From NCBI RefSeq assembly GCF_020080835.1, contig NC_058160.1, positions 27,949,152 through 28,013,151 of the forward strand: 64,000 nucleotides of DNA. Direction: 5' to 3'. Below the pieces are notes generated by a model. The model had not been told where the DNA came from. It saw only the letters and a list, made by a program, of their open reading frames with translations, and did no database searches. The stretch is from Cotesia glomerata (Eukaryota; Arthropoda; Insecta; Hymenoptera; Braconidae). Below, one piece after another: positions 1 to 11,420 of the stretch. The first letter of the stretch is position 1; every line of letters starts with the position of its first letter. The position numbers and the translations under genes were made by a program.

Positions 1-2600
1 ATTATATCTTTTATTGCTTTTAATACCTCACGTTCGGCATAGTCAAAGGCGGGAGGCAATTACGAGGAGTTGATGAACTCACTTCATTACGCGGGAACGC
101 GTAAATCTTCGTACACCTTAGTAGTTTATCTCTCGACAACAGACCAATGGATCTGCAATATATTATTCCTTATCCACAGTAATAGTCGTTGTTGTTTGAA
201 ATCTCCAGACATCATCACATCACTAACAGCCAACAATCCCCGATAGCGATTTCCAGTCCATCCAAGTATCTCTCATCTAACTCAGGGTTATAGCAATATA
301 AACGCACATAGCATAATAACATTTGTAGCCAAAAGTTGATGGTCTTGGTAAGGTCTCTTATCTCATATCACCTTGGATGGCAGCTCAGAGCTTACTATCC
401 AGCTTGCAGCACTTGTTTCTTGTCTTCATTCATCGAGTTTATCTGATGATTATTATTATTTACTTGTCGAAACATTATTTACTTAATACCTCGTCTCGGT
501 GTATACTTAAATATAAATAAAATATTAGGTACAAAATAAAACGTATACTTAACCGTGATACGTTTGTTCTCACGATTTTAATCTATACATTTATACGCGA
601 CGTTATTTAAATAAATACCCATTTAAGTATCCTTATAACATGACGCCGTACTCAATAGTGCTAATGCAATGTTAGTTTTCTGGTCGTATTCACCCGTATG
701 AGTGTCTTATAGTCGACTTTAATTCGAGCATAAGAGTATTGATCTAGTGGATGCTGCACTTCGTATGTAATAAGGCTTCAGAATGTATATACATTATATA
801 TTATATGTACCTCGTACGTTAAAAGAGGAAAGGACAGGAGTGAATTATTAAATCAAGACGTGTTCAACTTAAGAAGCCAGAGCCAGAGCCCGATTCTATT
901 GACGAGGATGAGGTTAAAATTCTCAGAAGACGAATGGCGAGAGAATCGCATAATTTTATTGGCGCCTCGTTATTACTGGCTCTTTGATCCCGACTTATAA
1001 ACATAAATGGCTGAACGGCTTTTTTATTGCTATTGTTTTTGATACGCACTGGATTTATACAGCCCTCAGCACTTCCATCAGACTCTGAATACTAATACCA
1101 TTATTATCATTATTACTACTATTTTTTCTGTAAAATTTGTGCTGTAGTTCGTTAAGAAGTATCAACTGAATAAATAATGCGCGAAAACAATTTAAATAAA
1201 TAAATAAATCAACTATTAATTTACGTTTTTAGCGGTGGACTTTAAGCACTCGTTTGTCGCAATTCGCAATATATTTTTAGCAAAAGTCTGAGTGAATGTG
1301 TATGTGTGTGTGTGTGTGTAAAAGTGCAAGACTCGATAAAGAGTCTGAATAGTCCAGGCGTCTGGAGCGGCCCGAGGCCAAGGTAATTGCATTGTACTTG
1401 CTTATCCTTTCAAACGCCAATCACTGGCGACAAAACGCTCGTCGCCAAGGCGAATCGCTCTCGTCTTTTCTTGTGTTTAGTTCTCTCGGTACCACAGCTT
1501 TAATTCTTTTATTCACGTACTCAGTACGAAGCATTTTTTTAAATTTTCTTGCGTTCAAAGCATAGTAATTAGATAATAATTTATTCGTTTAAAAAATTAC
1601 TAAAATTAGCCGATGGTTTTTAATTTGAAAATTAAAAATTATAAATATAAAAAAAAATAATTTAAATACTATACAGGATTAATATCAATCTCATATAAAT
1701 AAACATTGAATTTCTTGTAAAATTTACCAAGAACACCAATGCGAATATTAAGACCAAAAATGTAAATTTCAATGCCCATTTTAGTGACTGCCATCTGTAA
1801 TTTTCAATACTTTTTATCCAGCTATAAATACCCATAATATATACACAAATGTTGATCCATCTGGTTAACTTAAGTTAACATTTCTCCATATAATGCTTGG
1901 ATCGATATTAAAACCCCATTTACAGAATATTTATATTACTATTCCTATTTCTATTCCCATACCCTATTTAGTAACAGAAGTCTAAAGAACTGCAAGTTTT
2001 TGTTTCTGTCCTCGCATCAGGGTTCCTCGTACTTGGTACTTAGTATATTTGGGTGGTCTGATATCTGCTGGATACACTATTTAATACCAATAAATATGAT
2101 AAACTCTGGCTCGGTGATGTATATTTATAGAAACTCATACGAATACACATCACACATGTGATCTCGGAGATTACATTCGCTTTAAAATTAAACTGAATTG
2201 CTTTTGAGGGTATATCCGATAGTTGAAGTACACCTCTACTCAGCTTATACTCGAAGAAAAAATTTTCCGCGTATATTATAATATTGCGAAGAAGAAGAAC
2301 CATAAATCGAGAGGACGTTAGGTCAAAAGCGTGGAAGATATGCTGATGCGAAGATAGTCTTTGCTTACGGTGTGCAGTCCTCGTTGTCGCTATCTCATTT
2401 ATTGTGCAGTGTAAAGGGTAAGCGTCTATAAGTCTATAAGTTTGTACCTGGTTGAAGCTCGATGCGGGAATTATAATTCTGTATGTAGTGTGTGGCGTGC
2501 AAAAGACTCTAGTCGACTCAAAAAAGGGATTATCTTAGCATTTACCAATGAATATTTATAAATTTGTAAAAAGGGATAAATAAAAATAATAAGTAAATAA
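1..2600. other. Non-coding AT-rich stretch, no gene seen
   Basis: No open frame in this stretch looks coding: the longest is under 90 codons and low in complexity. It contains a short (GT)n run at about 1303-1319 and several AT-rich blocks (1520-1700, 1800-1960). Moderately GC-richer sequence at 1340-1500 and 2300-2520 has no recognisable motif. I see no repeat shared with the rest of the window. Confidence 0.6.
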
Positions 2601-2604
2601 TTTT

Positions 2605-2860
2605 TTTAGCTTTGACAAGTGACGAGGGAGAAAATACTTGGAAATGTATACATATTATTATATATGTTGTTAGAGGTTCTTGTAAGCGGCTGGATGGTAA
2701 ACGTATCAGCTTACACCTCGCGGATACCCAGATACAGGGCAACGAATTGCTAATAGCTTCAGTTGAGACCAACCTGCCGAGAACTGGTCTCTTATTCGGT
2801 GGGTACACACCTTTCGATTGGATTGCCACTGATCAAATACAAGGTTTTTTCATTTAAAGT
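2605..2860. other. GC-richer patch, possible exon fragment or conserved non-coding DNA
   Basis: This patch is clearly richer in G+C than the AT-rich sequence on both sides. It is open on both strands: 81 codons on the plus strand (2612-2857) and 95 on the minus strand (2542-2829). The plus frame begins with TTG, not ATG. It follows a T-run ending in AG at about 2610 that resembles a splice acceptor. I do not recognise the protein in either frame, and openness on both strands is expected when stop codons are depleted by composition. It could be a decayed exon, a conserved non-coding element, or chance. Confidence 0.2.
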
Positions 2861-3414
2861 TAATGATTATTTTTTTTTATTCGTCAGCGAATTTTATTTT
2901 TATTTATTTATTAAACCAGAAAATATTACAGATAATCAAATATAATATAATATAATAAATGACATATCTGTCCTATAGAGATGCATAACATCTGTTCATA
3001 GGACTGGTATAAATTAAAATACAAATCAAGAAAGCTAGTTTACATATATAATTAATTTATAATAGTAGTTTAGAGAAAAATCATGTTACATTGCTTTATC
3101 CATCGAATTAGGCTAATTTTCAGTAATTTGGTTGTTCCGGCAAAATATTTCAATTCGTTCGGTAATAAATTAAAATATTTAAAGGCCGTTTATTTTGCAT
3201 TTTGACTTAAGTACTTTTTTTTTTTTCGTTCATTAAATGTCTTATATCAAATTCATAAACATTTTTTTAATTATTTTCGTAGAAAAAATTTTTTTATATG
3301 GTGAATTTTCAGTATCGTTTAATTTTGCGATATATATGACCATATTAATCTATGTAAAGTTAGAAAAACTTCTTAGAAGAATAAAAAAAATGATTTGTAA
3401 TTTATACTTTAATA

Positions 3415-3525
3415 TCCTCAAACTTAACTCTCTTATTAGGAGACGATTTTGCGATCATGTGCCATCTATCGGAAATTCCTAACACTATTTTGGTTAAAAA
3501 TTATATATTGGCATAAATAACCATA
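3415..3525 (+). repeat. Dispersed repeat, 'GATCATGYGCCATCT' family, copy A
   Basis: The recognisable core is a run through CTCTCTTATTAGGAGACGAT, then GCGATCATGTGCCATC, then a short gap and AACACTATTTTGGTTAAAAA. The same order of blocks recurs at 14.1 and 15.7 kb in inverted orientation and at 47.8 and 54.5 kb in the same orientation. No coding potential and no clear terminal repeats are visible, so the element's ends are not defined. It is an interspersed repeat of unknown class. Confidence 0.6.
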
Positions 3526-5700
3526 CTAAAAAAATTTTTCACGGATTATTATTACTGTAAGTTTTTTTTCATATTTATTTATATTTTTACTATCAATTGT
3601 AAATAAAACGTATTTAAAATAGAGAAATAAATACTGTATGTATAAAACGGAACAATTAAATATAATACCCGGATTAGTATCGGGTGTGATAGATAGTATT
3701 GCCTATAGTTTATAATTTTTTGCATACATAATATCCCGAGAATTCAAAGCACGAACAATAGAGCATAGACGACACCGAATATATCATCGGTATGCATAGC
3801 CCATGCATTGCTACTCACACTACATTCGTGTTATAGTATACTGTATAATATGCCAGCAATACAACGTAAACATAAACACCAGCTCAATACCTTACAGTAC
3901 ACGTAATATAACTTATATTATATATAATACCATACGCATGAATATAATATGGGCATTAATAAATCCAAGCCAAGTATTAATGCGACTAATGCATGTGCTT
4001 GGAGTATTTGTTGCCCGTCCAGTCGTATTCACCTTTTTATTTTAACTTTATCTCCCCTCTACACCTCCAGTCAGGAGCTGAGAGCCAGGGGTTAAAAGAT
4101 AAGTTGTTGCTTGCAGCCACAATGGTCACTCTGCATATCCACATATATATCTATATGGTTTTATTTCCGAGTATAACAGAATTAAATGCCAGTGGCTTCC
4201 TCTTTCAATAATCGATTAGCGGGCATTTGTTATCCCGTGATTGCTATCTTAAAAGGGTATGAAGTTTCTTATTTAACCCCCTACTGTTTACAGATTATTT
4301 TAATTAAAATATTTAATAAATAATATTAATCATGTCATTATGTTTTAGGACTGTAAGCTTTTTTTTTTTATTTTTTTGAGTATTAAAAACTCTTATTTCA
4401 AAAATCATTGTTAATTTTTTTTTTTAATTCAAAAAACCTGAAAACATCACGATTTTTATAATTTACTAGAAATTTGAATAACGTGCTACGCGCGCGCCTA
4501 AATTTTAACCAATAATGAATCGTGGCCCGTTTTTTGCGAGTTTCGATCTTTGACTAACTTCAAGACTTTCATCTATTTTATAATATAGGATAATATTTTC
4601 AATAAATAAAATTTTAAATAGAAGAAAAAATTCATTTTTTTTCAGTAATTATAAAATCAAAGAAAAAAAATTAGTATTATTAAACACATTATCTGATCGT
4701 TAAGTATAAATAAAATAAAAAAAAAAAATAACAAAGAAAATAAGAAGATATTTAATTTAATAACTGTGAAGAAAATAATCGATTAAAAAAAAAATTAAAT
4801 ATCAGAGAAGGAGAAGGGGCTTCACATTGTACTGTACATAATAGACAGGTATTAAAGTACAAGTGAATAAAACAGCGAGTAGGGTCAGCCGTTAGTGTTA
4901 CGGGTGTAAAATAACACGCACCTGTATTGTATGAAAATAAAGTATGGATATGGATATGGATATAAATATTATTAACTTACATTTGAGCTACAAGCGTTTT
5001 TGTGGTTATCTAATTGCTGATTACCCAACAATCTATAATTTTATTTCTGATGGAAATAATTACCCGACCGGTAATTGCGAGTGAAATAAAAGTTTATCAT
5101 CTGAATGTGGATGTGGATTATCTTTAAATAGAAGTGGAGATAAAAATAAATAAAAGTAAAATATTTGCTACTTAAGAGTATAAATACCCCGCAAAATTTT
5201 CTCTTTACATTCATATCGTCATTAGTTTCATAAATCCGTGACATCCGCGCCTTGAACTAACGTAGCTAATCACATCTATCTCTATCTCTATCCTTGTCGG
5301 TATTCTCTCTTCGTCTATTTCCATACTATTTTTTACTCTGCCGCTCAGATACGGAGAGACGCTCCCAGTCTGTTGCCTCAACCTGACGACGGCTTCATAA
5401 AAACCACTGATTGCTCAACACGCGCGTGATTATCATCTTCATCTTGTTTATCTTTAATATTTATAAGGATATTTATATTTATATTTGTATTCATATTTGT
5501 GTTGAGATTTTTATACAGCAGCCTAGCCTCTGTTACATCAAGCGTTAGACTGTATAATATGATTGACTACAGACCAGGTGGCCCGTTTTTACCTCGGCGT
5601 AACGTGATTTTAATTACTTTGATGTTGGTTAAATTTTAGCTTCTATTTATTCTACTGGGTCATTTTAGAAATCAGCTCATTATTTTATCCTAATATAAAA
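3526..5700. other. Non-coding AT-rich stretch
   Basis: No gene is seen. A long AT-rich block with many A and T runs fills about 4260-4800. Within it, 4440-4620 weakly resembles 17440-17610 (both have a 'TAATTTAC.AGAAATT' block followed by a CG-containing segment). A short tandem of GGATAT lies at about 4943-4966. TCTATC repeats lie at about 5275-5292. Confidence 0.5.
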
Positions 5701-5792
5701 TTGAGATGAAATGTATGTGGCATCAAACTATTCGTAACGTGATTGGTCGAATATATCATAAGCATGAAAATATATGCAAATGCTATAGTCAG

Positions 5793-5810
5793 GCGCGCGC
5801 TTGCGCGCGC
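5793..5810. repeat. GC-only perfect inverted repeat
   Basis: Two GCGCGCGC arms are separated by TT inside very AT-rich sequence. A POU-like octamer (ATGCAAAT) lies about 15 bp upstream on the plus strand. The arms could form an 8-bp hairpin. Eight CpG dinucleotides in 18 bp is striking in this background. Function unknown. Confidence 0.5.
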
Positions 5811-5902
5811 AAATTCAAATTCTAGTTAATATTTAAAAAGGCGATTGATTTTAAAAAATAAATAAAGAAGAAAAATTAAACTTAATATTCTGGATAAGCT
5901 AA

Positions 5903-6010
5903 TTGAAGATATAAAAAAATTATCAGAAACTTTTTTTGTAGGTAATTTAATTTTCTACAAATAAAGTTCTGGTTAACTTCACCGTATCTCATATCCTTTA
6001 GCTAATATTT
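5903..6010 (-). repeat. Palindrome-centred dispersed repeat, copy 1
   Basis: On the minus strand this reads in the order: AAGGATATGAGATACGGTGA, a palindromic centre (TTGTAGAAAATT followed by its near complement), then a T-rich segment ending in ATATCTTCAAT. The same order is present at 6324-6430 (minus), 25907-26030, 26098-26220, 51945-52035 and 59890-59975 (plus). No coding potential is seen, and termini are undefined. Confidence 0.6.
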
Positions 6011-6098
6011 CATTCAGTTTTAAAACCAAAAGATTATTTTTGAATAAAGTAAAAATATTAATGAGAAAAATTATAAGTTTAATTTTTAGTTAAATATT

Positions 6099-6320
6099 CA
6101 CAGAAAAAAAATGTTCTCGAATCAAGTATATAATTTTGAAGAACTTAATCTTCTTAATTTGAGTAGAAAAATTTCTGAACTAATAAATTTTTTTTGATTT
6201 AAGGAAATTTTATTTGATTCAAAAATTTTTCGTCTTGATTAAAAAAAAAATACTCTCTTCAAAATTATTTTCTTGATTCAAAAATTTTTCTCTCGAATCA
6301 AGTCAATTTTTTTTTCAGTG
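6099..6320. mobile_element. MITE, CACAG...CTGTG family, diverged copy
   Basis: About 222 bp begins with CACAGAAAAAAAATGTTC and ends in a T-run followed by CAGTG. Subterminal blocks (GAATCAAGTATATA near the left end, CTCTCGAATCAAGT near the right end) are inverted copies of each other. It aligns end to end with the better preserved copy at 23608-23830. The flanking dinucleotide is TT on both sides here rather than TA. It has no reading frame, so it would depend on a transposase elsewhere, probably Tc1/mariner-like if the TA duplication of the other copy is a guide. It sits between two copies of the palindrome-centred repeat. Confidence 0.75.
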
Positions 6321-6323
6321 TTG

Positions 6324-6430
6324 AAGATACGAAAAAATCATAAGAGACCATTTTTATAGAAAATTAAAATTTCTACAAAGTGTGTGCTTACCAATTTTAT
6401 CGTAGCTCTTACCCTGAAGCCAAAATTTGA
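6324..6430 (-). repeat. Palindrome-centred dispersed repeat, copy 2
   Basis: On the minus strand it carries GGCTTCAGGGTAAGAGCTAC, a TTGTAGAAATTTTAATTTTC centre and a terminal TTTTTCGTATCTTCAA. These match the 26.1 kb copy block by block. It directly abuts the right end of the CACAG MITE. Confidence 0.65.
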
Positions 6431-6439
6431 ATAAGTGAA

Positions 6440-9180
6440 AATTAAAAAAATTAACTTGTTCAATTTATAAAAACAATACTCACACAAAAAATTGTTATCT
6501 TTATCAAAATTAACATTAATAATTTTAATGATAATTTTAATCCTAAAGAATTACAAAATTTTTTACCGACTCAGAAATTTATATGAAATAATTACCTGAA
6601 ATTTCAGTGAGAAATTGTCACCACAAATATTTTTACATCTCAGTATGTTCATAAATAACCAGCGGTATGACAATAATGAATAGCGTATGAAGCGTAGGCC
6701 AGCAGATACATATAATAAGTAAATCGTACGTATATACCTAAGCAAAAGAGTGATAAAGTTTATAAGATGGGAATAGAAAATAACATGAGCAAGAACAAGA
6801 ACAACAAGTTGATGTAACTGATGCAATGGCAATAAAGATTATGCCGTAGTGAGGAATAAATGTTTGGCTTATCAATAATCTGAGCGTTTAAATAAAGGTG
6901 TGGCCGTACTACTTCTCGGTTGTTATCTCAACAAATATGACAAACAGAATCTCAACGAGTGAATTATTTTATTGCTGCATAAACTAGAGCGCTCTTGCTC
7001 TGCAAGTTACATATTTAATAATCTCGAATATAAAATGTCAAATAAAATAATACAATACCAGGAGATTTATCGCGCCGTCGGCAAAAATTCAGAATAAAAA
7101 TATCAAAAATTAAAATATAAAGTGTATCAATTTAAACGGTGGCAGGTAGACATGTAGAGATTCTAAATCGACTGGTTGGGGATTGTTTTAACGCCTGACG
7201 TCGACGGTGATGCTCATGTAACTAACATAAGATGCATAATGCATGTTTACGGTATTTGCTGTATACTGGGTGCTCTAGCCTTTGCTAGTCTATGCTGTTC
7301 TGTCGCGAGTCGAGTAGAGGTGTTGGCTTGACAATGCTCGGGAACATATATTCTCCTTGTAATATCCCAGACGCGTTTCGCACACCCAAGATAACAAAGT
7401 GCCAACTACTACACTCAACTATTTATACCTCAACCTCTTCCCTAAGAAGTTTCTGCCAGTTGTCTTCGGAAGAATTACACTCCCCAGATCTTGTCTCTGA
7501 TGATACACCGTTGTAAACCATTGTAATGGTAATAGCCCACAACTGCCCGATAAATCACGCCAATTCATTTCATCAACTCACCGGCTCCGAGGGTTACTAA
7601 TGTCCCAATGATAATCTAGATCGAATGATTAGAGGAGTCGGTTAATAGAAATGGGGGAGAAGATTATAAAATTTATTGATAGTTCAAAAAAATACTAAAT
7701 TTAAAAGAAAGTTTTCTCTTTTAAATTTTTCTTTTGCTTCAAAATATTCAGATTCAAATTTGCAAGAAATTTATTAGAAGAATTTTACTCTAATAAAGCA
7801 TTTTAATATTTCTAAATGTTTTTGAATTTATTTAATCCATAATATATAAAATAAAAAATGATTATTAATAACGACAATTAAAAATTACATTAATATTAAT
7901 GCAATAAATAATTTTTAAACCTTAGTTAAAATTTTATTTACTATAATATAGATTTTAGTAAGAGTGGAAAATATTTTATTTTTTTGTCATACCAAAATCA
8001 GCAAACTAGCGAATTTTTATGATTTTTTATTACCAAAATATTATTATAAAAATTGAAGATTAGAAAAAATTCTTGAAACAAAAAAAAATCTCAAAGCTAT
8101 TTATTAGAATAATATTCTTCAATAAAATATTTCTCCTGAATTAAAAGACTTTCTATCTACCTATGCCTCAAAAAATTGAAGTATTTATCATACTTTACCC
8201 ATAATAATAAACATGTTCGTTCAGTAACTACAACTTTAAAAAATCAATGGAATTCAGAAAGAGAATATCGTCGATCACGGATTACCCGAGTAATCGGAGA
8301 GTTTATTGCCCGTAGAACACCCACGTTTGGCAGCAAAAGGCTCATTGCCATTGCCATCGCCATATATATCTATATAAATGACATCTGAAACAACGACACG
8401 CCTTATGACCCGTTAAATGAGCCCATCAATGTAACGTCTATACTACTCTAGTCCATAAATTATTCAAAATCCATGCACTCACTTACTAACTCAAATCTCT
8501 ACTGTTACAAGTAAATTTATAAAGTATCTAATTACCAATTTGCCAACTGGGGACTCTTTGAAACCACTCACCTGAAACAGAACAAATCAATAATTCATTA
8601 GTTAATTGTACAGATAATGTGTCAATAAAATAAATATAAAAATGATAGCGATATCTATTTCTATTGAGCAGATGCCGAGGATTCCCTCGTTACGCCCACG
8701 CAAACATTAGACACCCGAGAAGGACTTGGTTCGATGCGGGATGTAATGTAACAAACACCTCTTGCTACTCCTCGGGAGGATAAAACACGAGCAAAGTAAA
8801 ATAAAGCGAAAAACAAAACCAAGACTGAGAAGAAGAAGACGGAGGAGGAGAGGAAGATGAAGATGGAGATGAATAACAAGTCAAGTAAAAAGAGGGTGTG
8901 AGGTATATCAGCAAGTGGCTTTTCCCATGGCTATTCCCACGTGCAATCGTCCGCATCCGTCAACCCCCGTCTTGTACCCGGTATAACTTGTTGGTACACA
9001 AATATAAATATCTTACAACACAGACACAGTCTAGTTACTTTTAGAGTACCTCGGCTTTTATTTACACGAGTACTAGTACTAGTACTGGGATGTAATGCTG
9101 TATGAGTTGAGTTAAGTTGTTGCTGTATTATTAAATTGCCCGGATATAATTTTACGTCTAATAATTTTGTTGAATTTTAT
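6440..9180. other. Non-coding stretch
   Basis: No gene is seen. AT-rich low-complexity DNA fills about 7660-8160. Sequence at 7140-7620 and 8170-8560 is less AT-biased. A purine-rich tract of about 60 nt lies at 8820-8880. A GTAC/CTAG palindrome (9070-9085, GTACTAGTACTAGTAC) lies near the right edge. Open frames of 60-75 codons here have no recognisable content. Confidence 0.5.
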
Positions 9181-9330
9181 ACAATGATAAAAAATTTATT
9201 TTGTTTGAAAAAAAAATTTTTTTGAACAGGAAATTATTATAAATAAATTTTAAATTTAAGTAAAATTTTTTCGCTTGATTCAAGACATTAAAACTTTTTT
9301 TTCAAATAATTTTCGTGATTTTAAAGCTTT
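9181..9330. repeat. Possible decayed CACAG-family MITE fragment
   Basis: The block CGCTTGATTCAAGACATTAA followed by a T-run and CAAATAATTTTC resembles the right half of the 23.6 kb MITE (CGTCTTGATTCAAGAC then CTTCAAAATTAT). The left half is too diverged to place, so only part of this interval may be derived from the element. Confidence 0.35.
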
Positions 9331-9378
9331 TAAAAAATTCTTTGAAAATTTTAAAGTGTACAAAAAAATTTTTTTATA

Positions 9379-9568
9379 CACAGTAAAAAATTTTGGGTCA
9401 TAGCGTCAAAAAACTTAGTGTTAAAAATTTTGTGTTAAATATTTAACACTTTTATATGTAAATTTAACATTTATTCTGTTAAATCAACACAAAAAAGTGT
9501 TACATATTTAACATAAACATTTTTAACACTAAGTTTTTTGACGCAATGACGCAAAATTTTTTATTGTG
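9379..9568. mobile_element. Palindromic MITE with TA target duplication, copy 1
   Basis: About 190 bp, almost entirely an inverted repeat. It begins CACAGTAAAAAATTTTG and ends CAAAATTTTTTATTGTG, and is flanked by TA on both sides (9377-9378 and 9569-9570). Internal blocks pair as well: AAAACTTAGTGTTAAAAAT on the left against its complement on the right, then repeated GTGTTAAATATTTAACAC motifs. The TA duplication and short size fit a Tc1/mariner-type non-autonomous element. A second copy lies at 47900-48074. There is no coding capacity. Confidence 0.85.
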
Positions 9569-9569
9569 T

Positions 9570-11000
9570 ACATTTCTGCAAGAAAATTGTTCGTTTATTT
9601 CAAAATTTAATAAAAATTTTACTATTTTTAATTATGTGACTTTTTTTGAATTTTTTAAAAAATTAGTAATAAAAGTTTATAAAATAAAAAATTATTAACT
9701 CTGCAATATTATAAATAAATCTCCTTCTTTCAACAAGCCCATCCCATCAGCGCTTCACGTTATCGAACCATTAAGAATATTATTTAACATTTATCTTCAA
9801 ACATTTCGACCATAAACCCACTGAGTTTAAAAGTCCCGCGGGTTTTATTGCCAAGATTATGTTAATAAGAATTCACTCGAATTAAATGCCCAGTAAATGT
9901 AAATTTAAATGAAAAAATTATCAGTGCAATGGCGCAAACTATCCCTGGAATGAAGTGCCATTGAAATTCCTGGGAGCGTGTAACGAGAAGTACGTACACG
10001 AGTGCTCTGTCTCTATCGGTTGTATATTAAATTTACTTATTTATACATTTAATATAAAATTCTATTCCGTGCTGAAACAGAAAGAATTGGGAAGCATAAA
10101 CCGAAGCCGCGAAGTAGCAGCTGAGAGCGATAAACGTGTGAAGTGGTTAGGTGGCATTACCGTCTCCGTTAAGAATTTAATGTTTATGCCGCTAGTTTAA
10201 TGATACTTTTCAAATTCCAGTATCATAAACTTTAGATGAATCATCGATAAATTAATATGGGGTGGGATTCCAAGGAGCTACCGGGTGATTACACGCTAGA
10301 CGCTAGACCAACAGTCTCGTCGCTCGGAGGTTATATTTAGATCGCCTTTATTTAACCCGAGTCGAGCCGCCTGATGGCTTATGTTAATGCTCATCATCAT
10401 GATAATAACAATTAGCTTAACTGGTTTAATTAAAGAAAATTATGTGACAGATTATTTTCTGTGCATATATTTGCTAAGATGTGGAATACTTAAGTGTATT
10501 AAGTTAAATGTTGCAGTCGAATTAAATCTCAAACTAATGATTCTATTTTTTTTTACTTTCTTCTATTAGAGCTTTTAAATAATTGTCTTTATAAATTTGA
10601 ATTATAATAAAATTAATGTTTGAAAAAAAATCATTAACTAAAGTAATGAGATGTTAAAAAAAAAAAAAAAAAAAATTATCAAAGAAATTACAGAGACAAA
10701 AATGTAAAAAAAATTTTTCAAATAATTTTATTTAGATATTTATTCTCTCAAAAAATTATTTACCTCAATAAATCAATTAGTAATTACCAAAATTAAAAAA
10801 TAAGAAATATTTCAACAAAAAAATAATTTTTTAAAATGAATTTAAAAATTAATTTTTAAAATTCTACCCCATCTTTCGACTTCTGAAAAGAAAATATTAA
10901 ACTATTGTACTATATATTTATTTCTATATAAAATATATCGATGGCCACATAAACATTGTGTGACTCTGTTGGTGATAAAAAACTGGTTAAGGTATCCTGG
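9570..11000. other. Non-coding stretch with an AT-rich core
   Basis: 9721-10540 is mixed composition without a recognisable gene. It contains ATTAAATGCCCAGTAAATG (about 9882-9900), which recurs in near-identical form at about 50701-50719. 10560-10870 is highly AT-rich, with a run of about 20 A's at 10656-10675. Confidence 0.5.
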
Positions 11001-11009
11001 TGTCTATAT

Positions 11010-11420
11010 AGTAGGGTTCGCCCGTGGAGAATATCTTAAGCCCATAAGTACAGCCGCCCCCGCGCAAGAAATATTCTCCTGGGGCGCCTTGGCTAGCTCC
11101 CGAGGCTCTTCTTGCTTGGTATGTGTTTAGGTGCTGTTGGAACGCGACTTGGACGAATCCTTAACACGGTGGAAAAACCAGCCCCGGCAATTTGTGACCG
11201 ACAGAAGGTGCCAGGTATTCCTATGGGGGAATCTACACACACATGTTGATCTTTAGCAAGGACGAGGATGCCCGCAGCCCGGTAACAAGGACAGAAATAC
11301 TCCCGGCAATTGTGGATAGAATAGGACCGAAAGAATAAAACCGATCCGCAAAGTCGCACCGTTTATGGCGGCATTCAACCAAAGAGCCAGACACTCTTGT
11401 CCACCCTCTGCGCTTCATTA
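11010..11420. other. Isolated GC-rich patch of unknown nature
   Basis: A compact block whose G+C is well above its surroundings. Two overlapping minus-strand open frames cover it: 61 codons at 11233-11418 and 88 codons at 11093-11359. I do not recognise either product. Near its left edge GGAGAATATCTT (about 11024-11035) and AAGAAATATTCTCC (about 11068-11081) form an imperfect inverted repeat. It could be an exon of a gene or non-coding RNA, a conserved element, or a fragment of an unfamiliar repeat. No canonical splice pair could be assigned with confidence. Confidence 0.25.
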
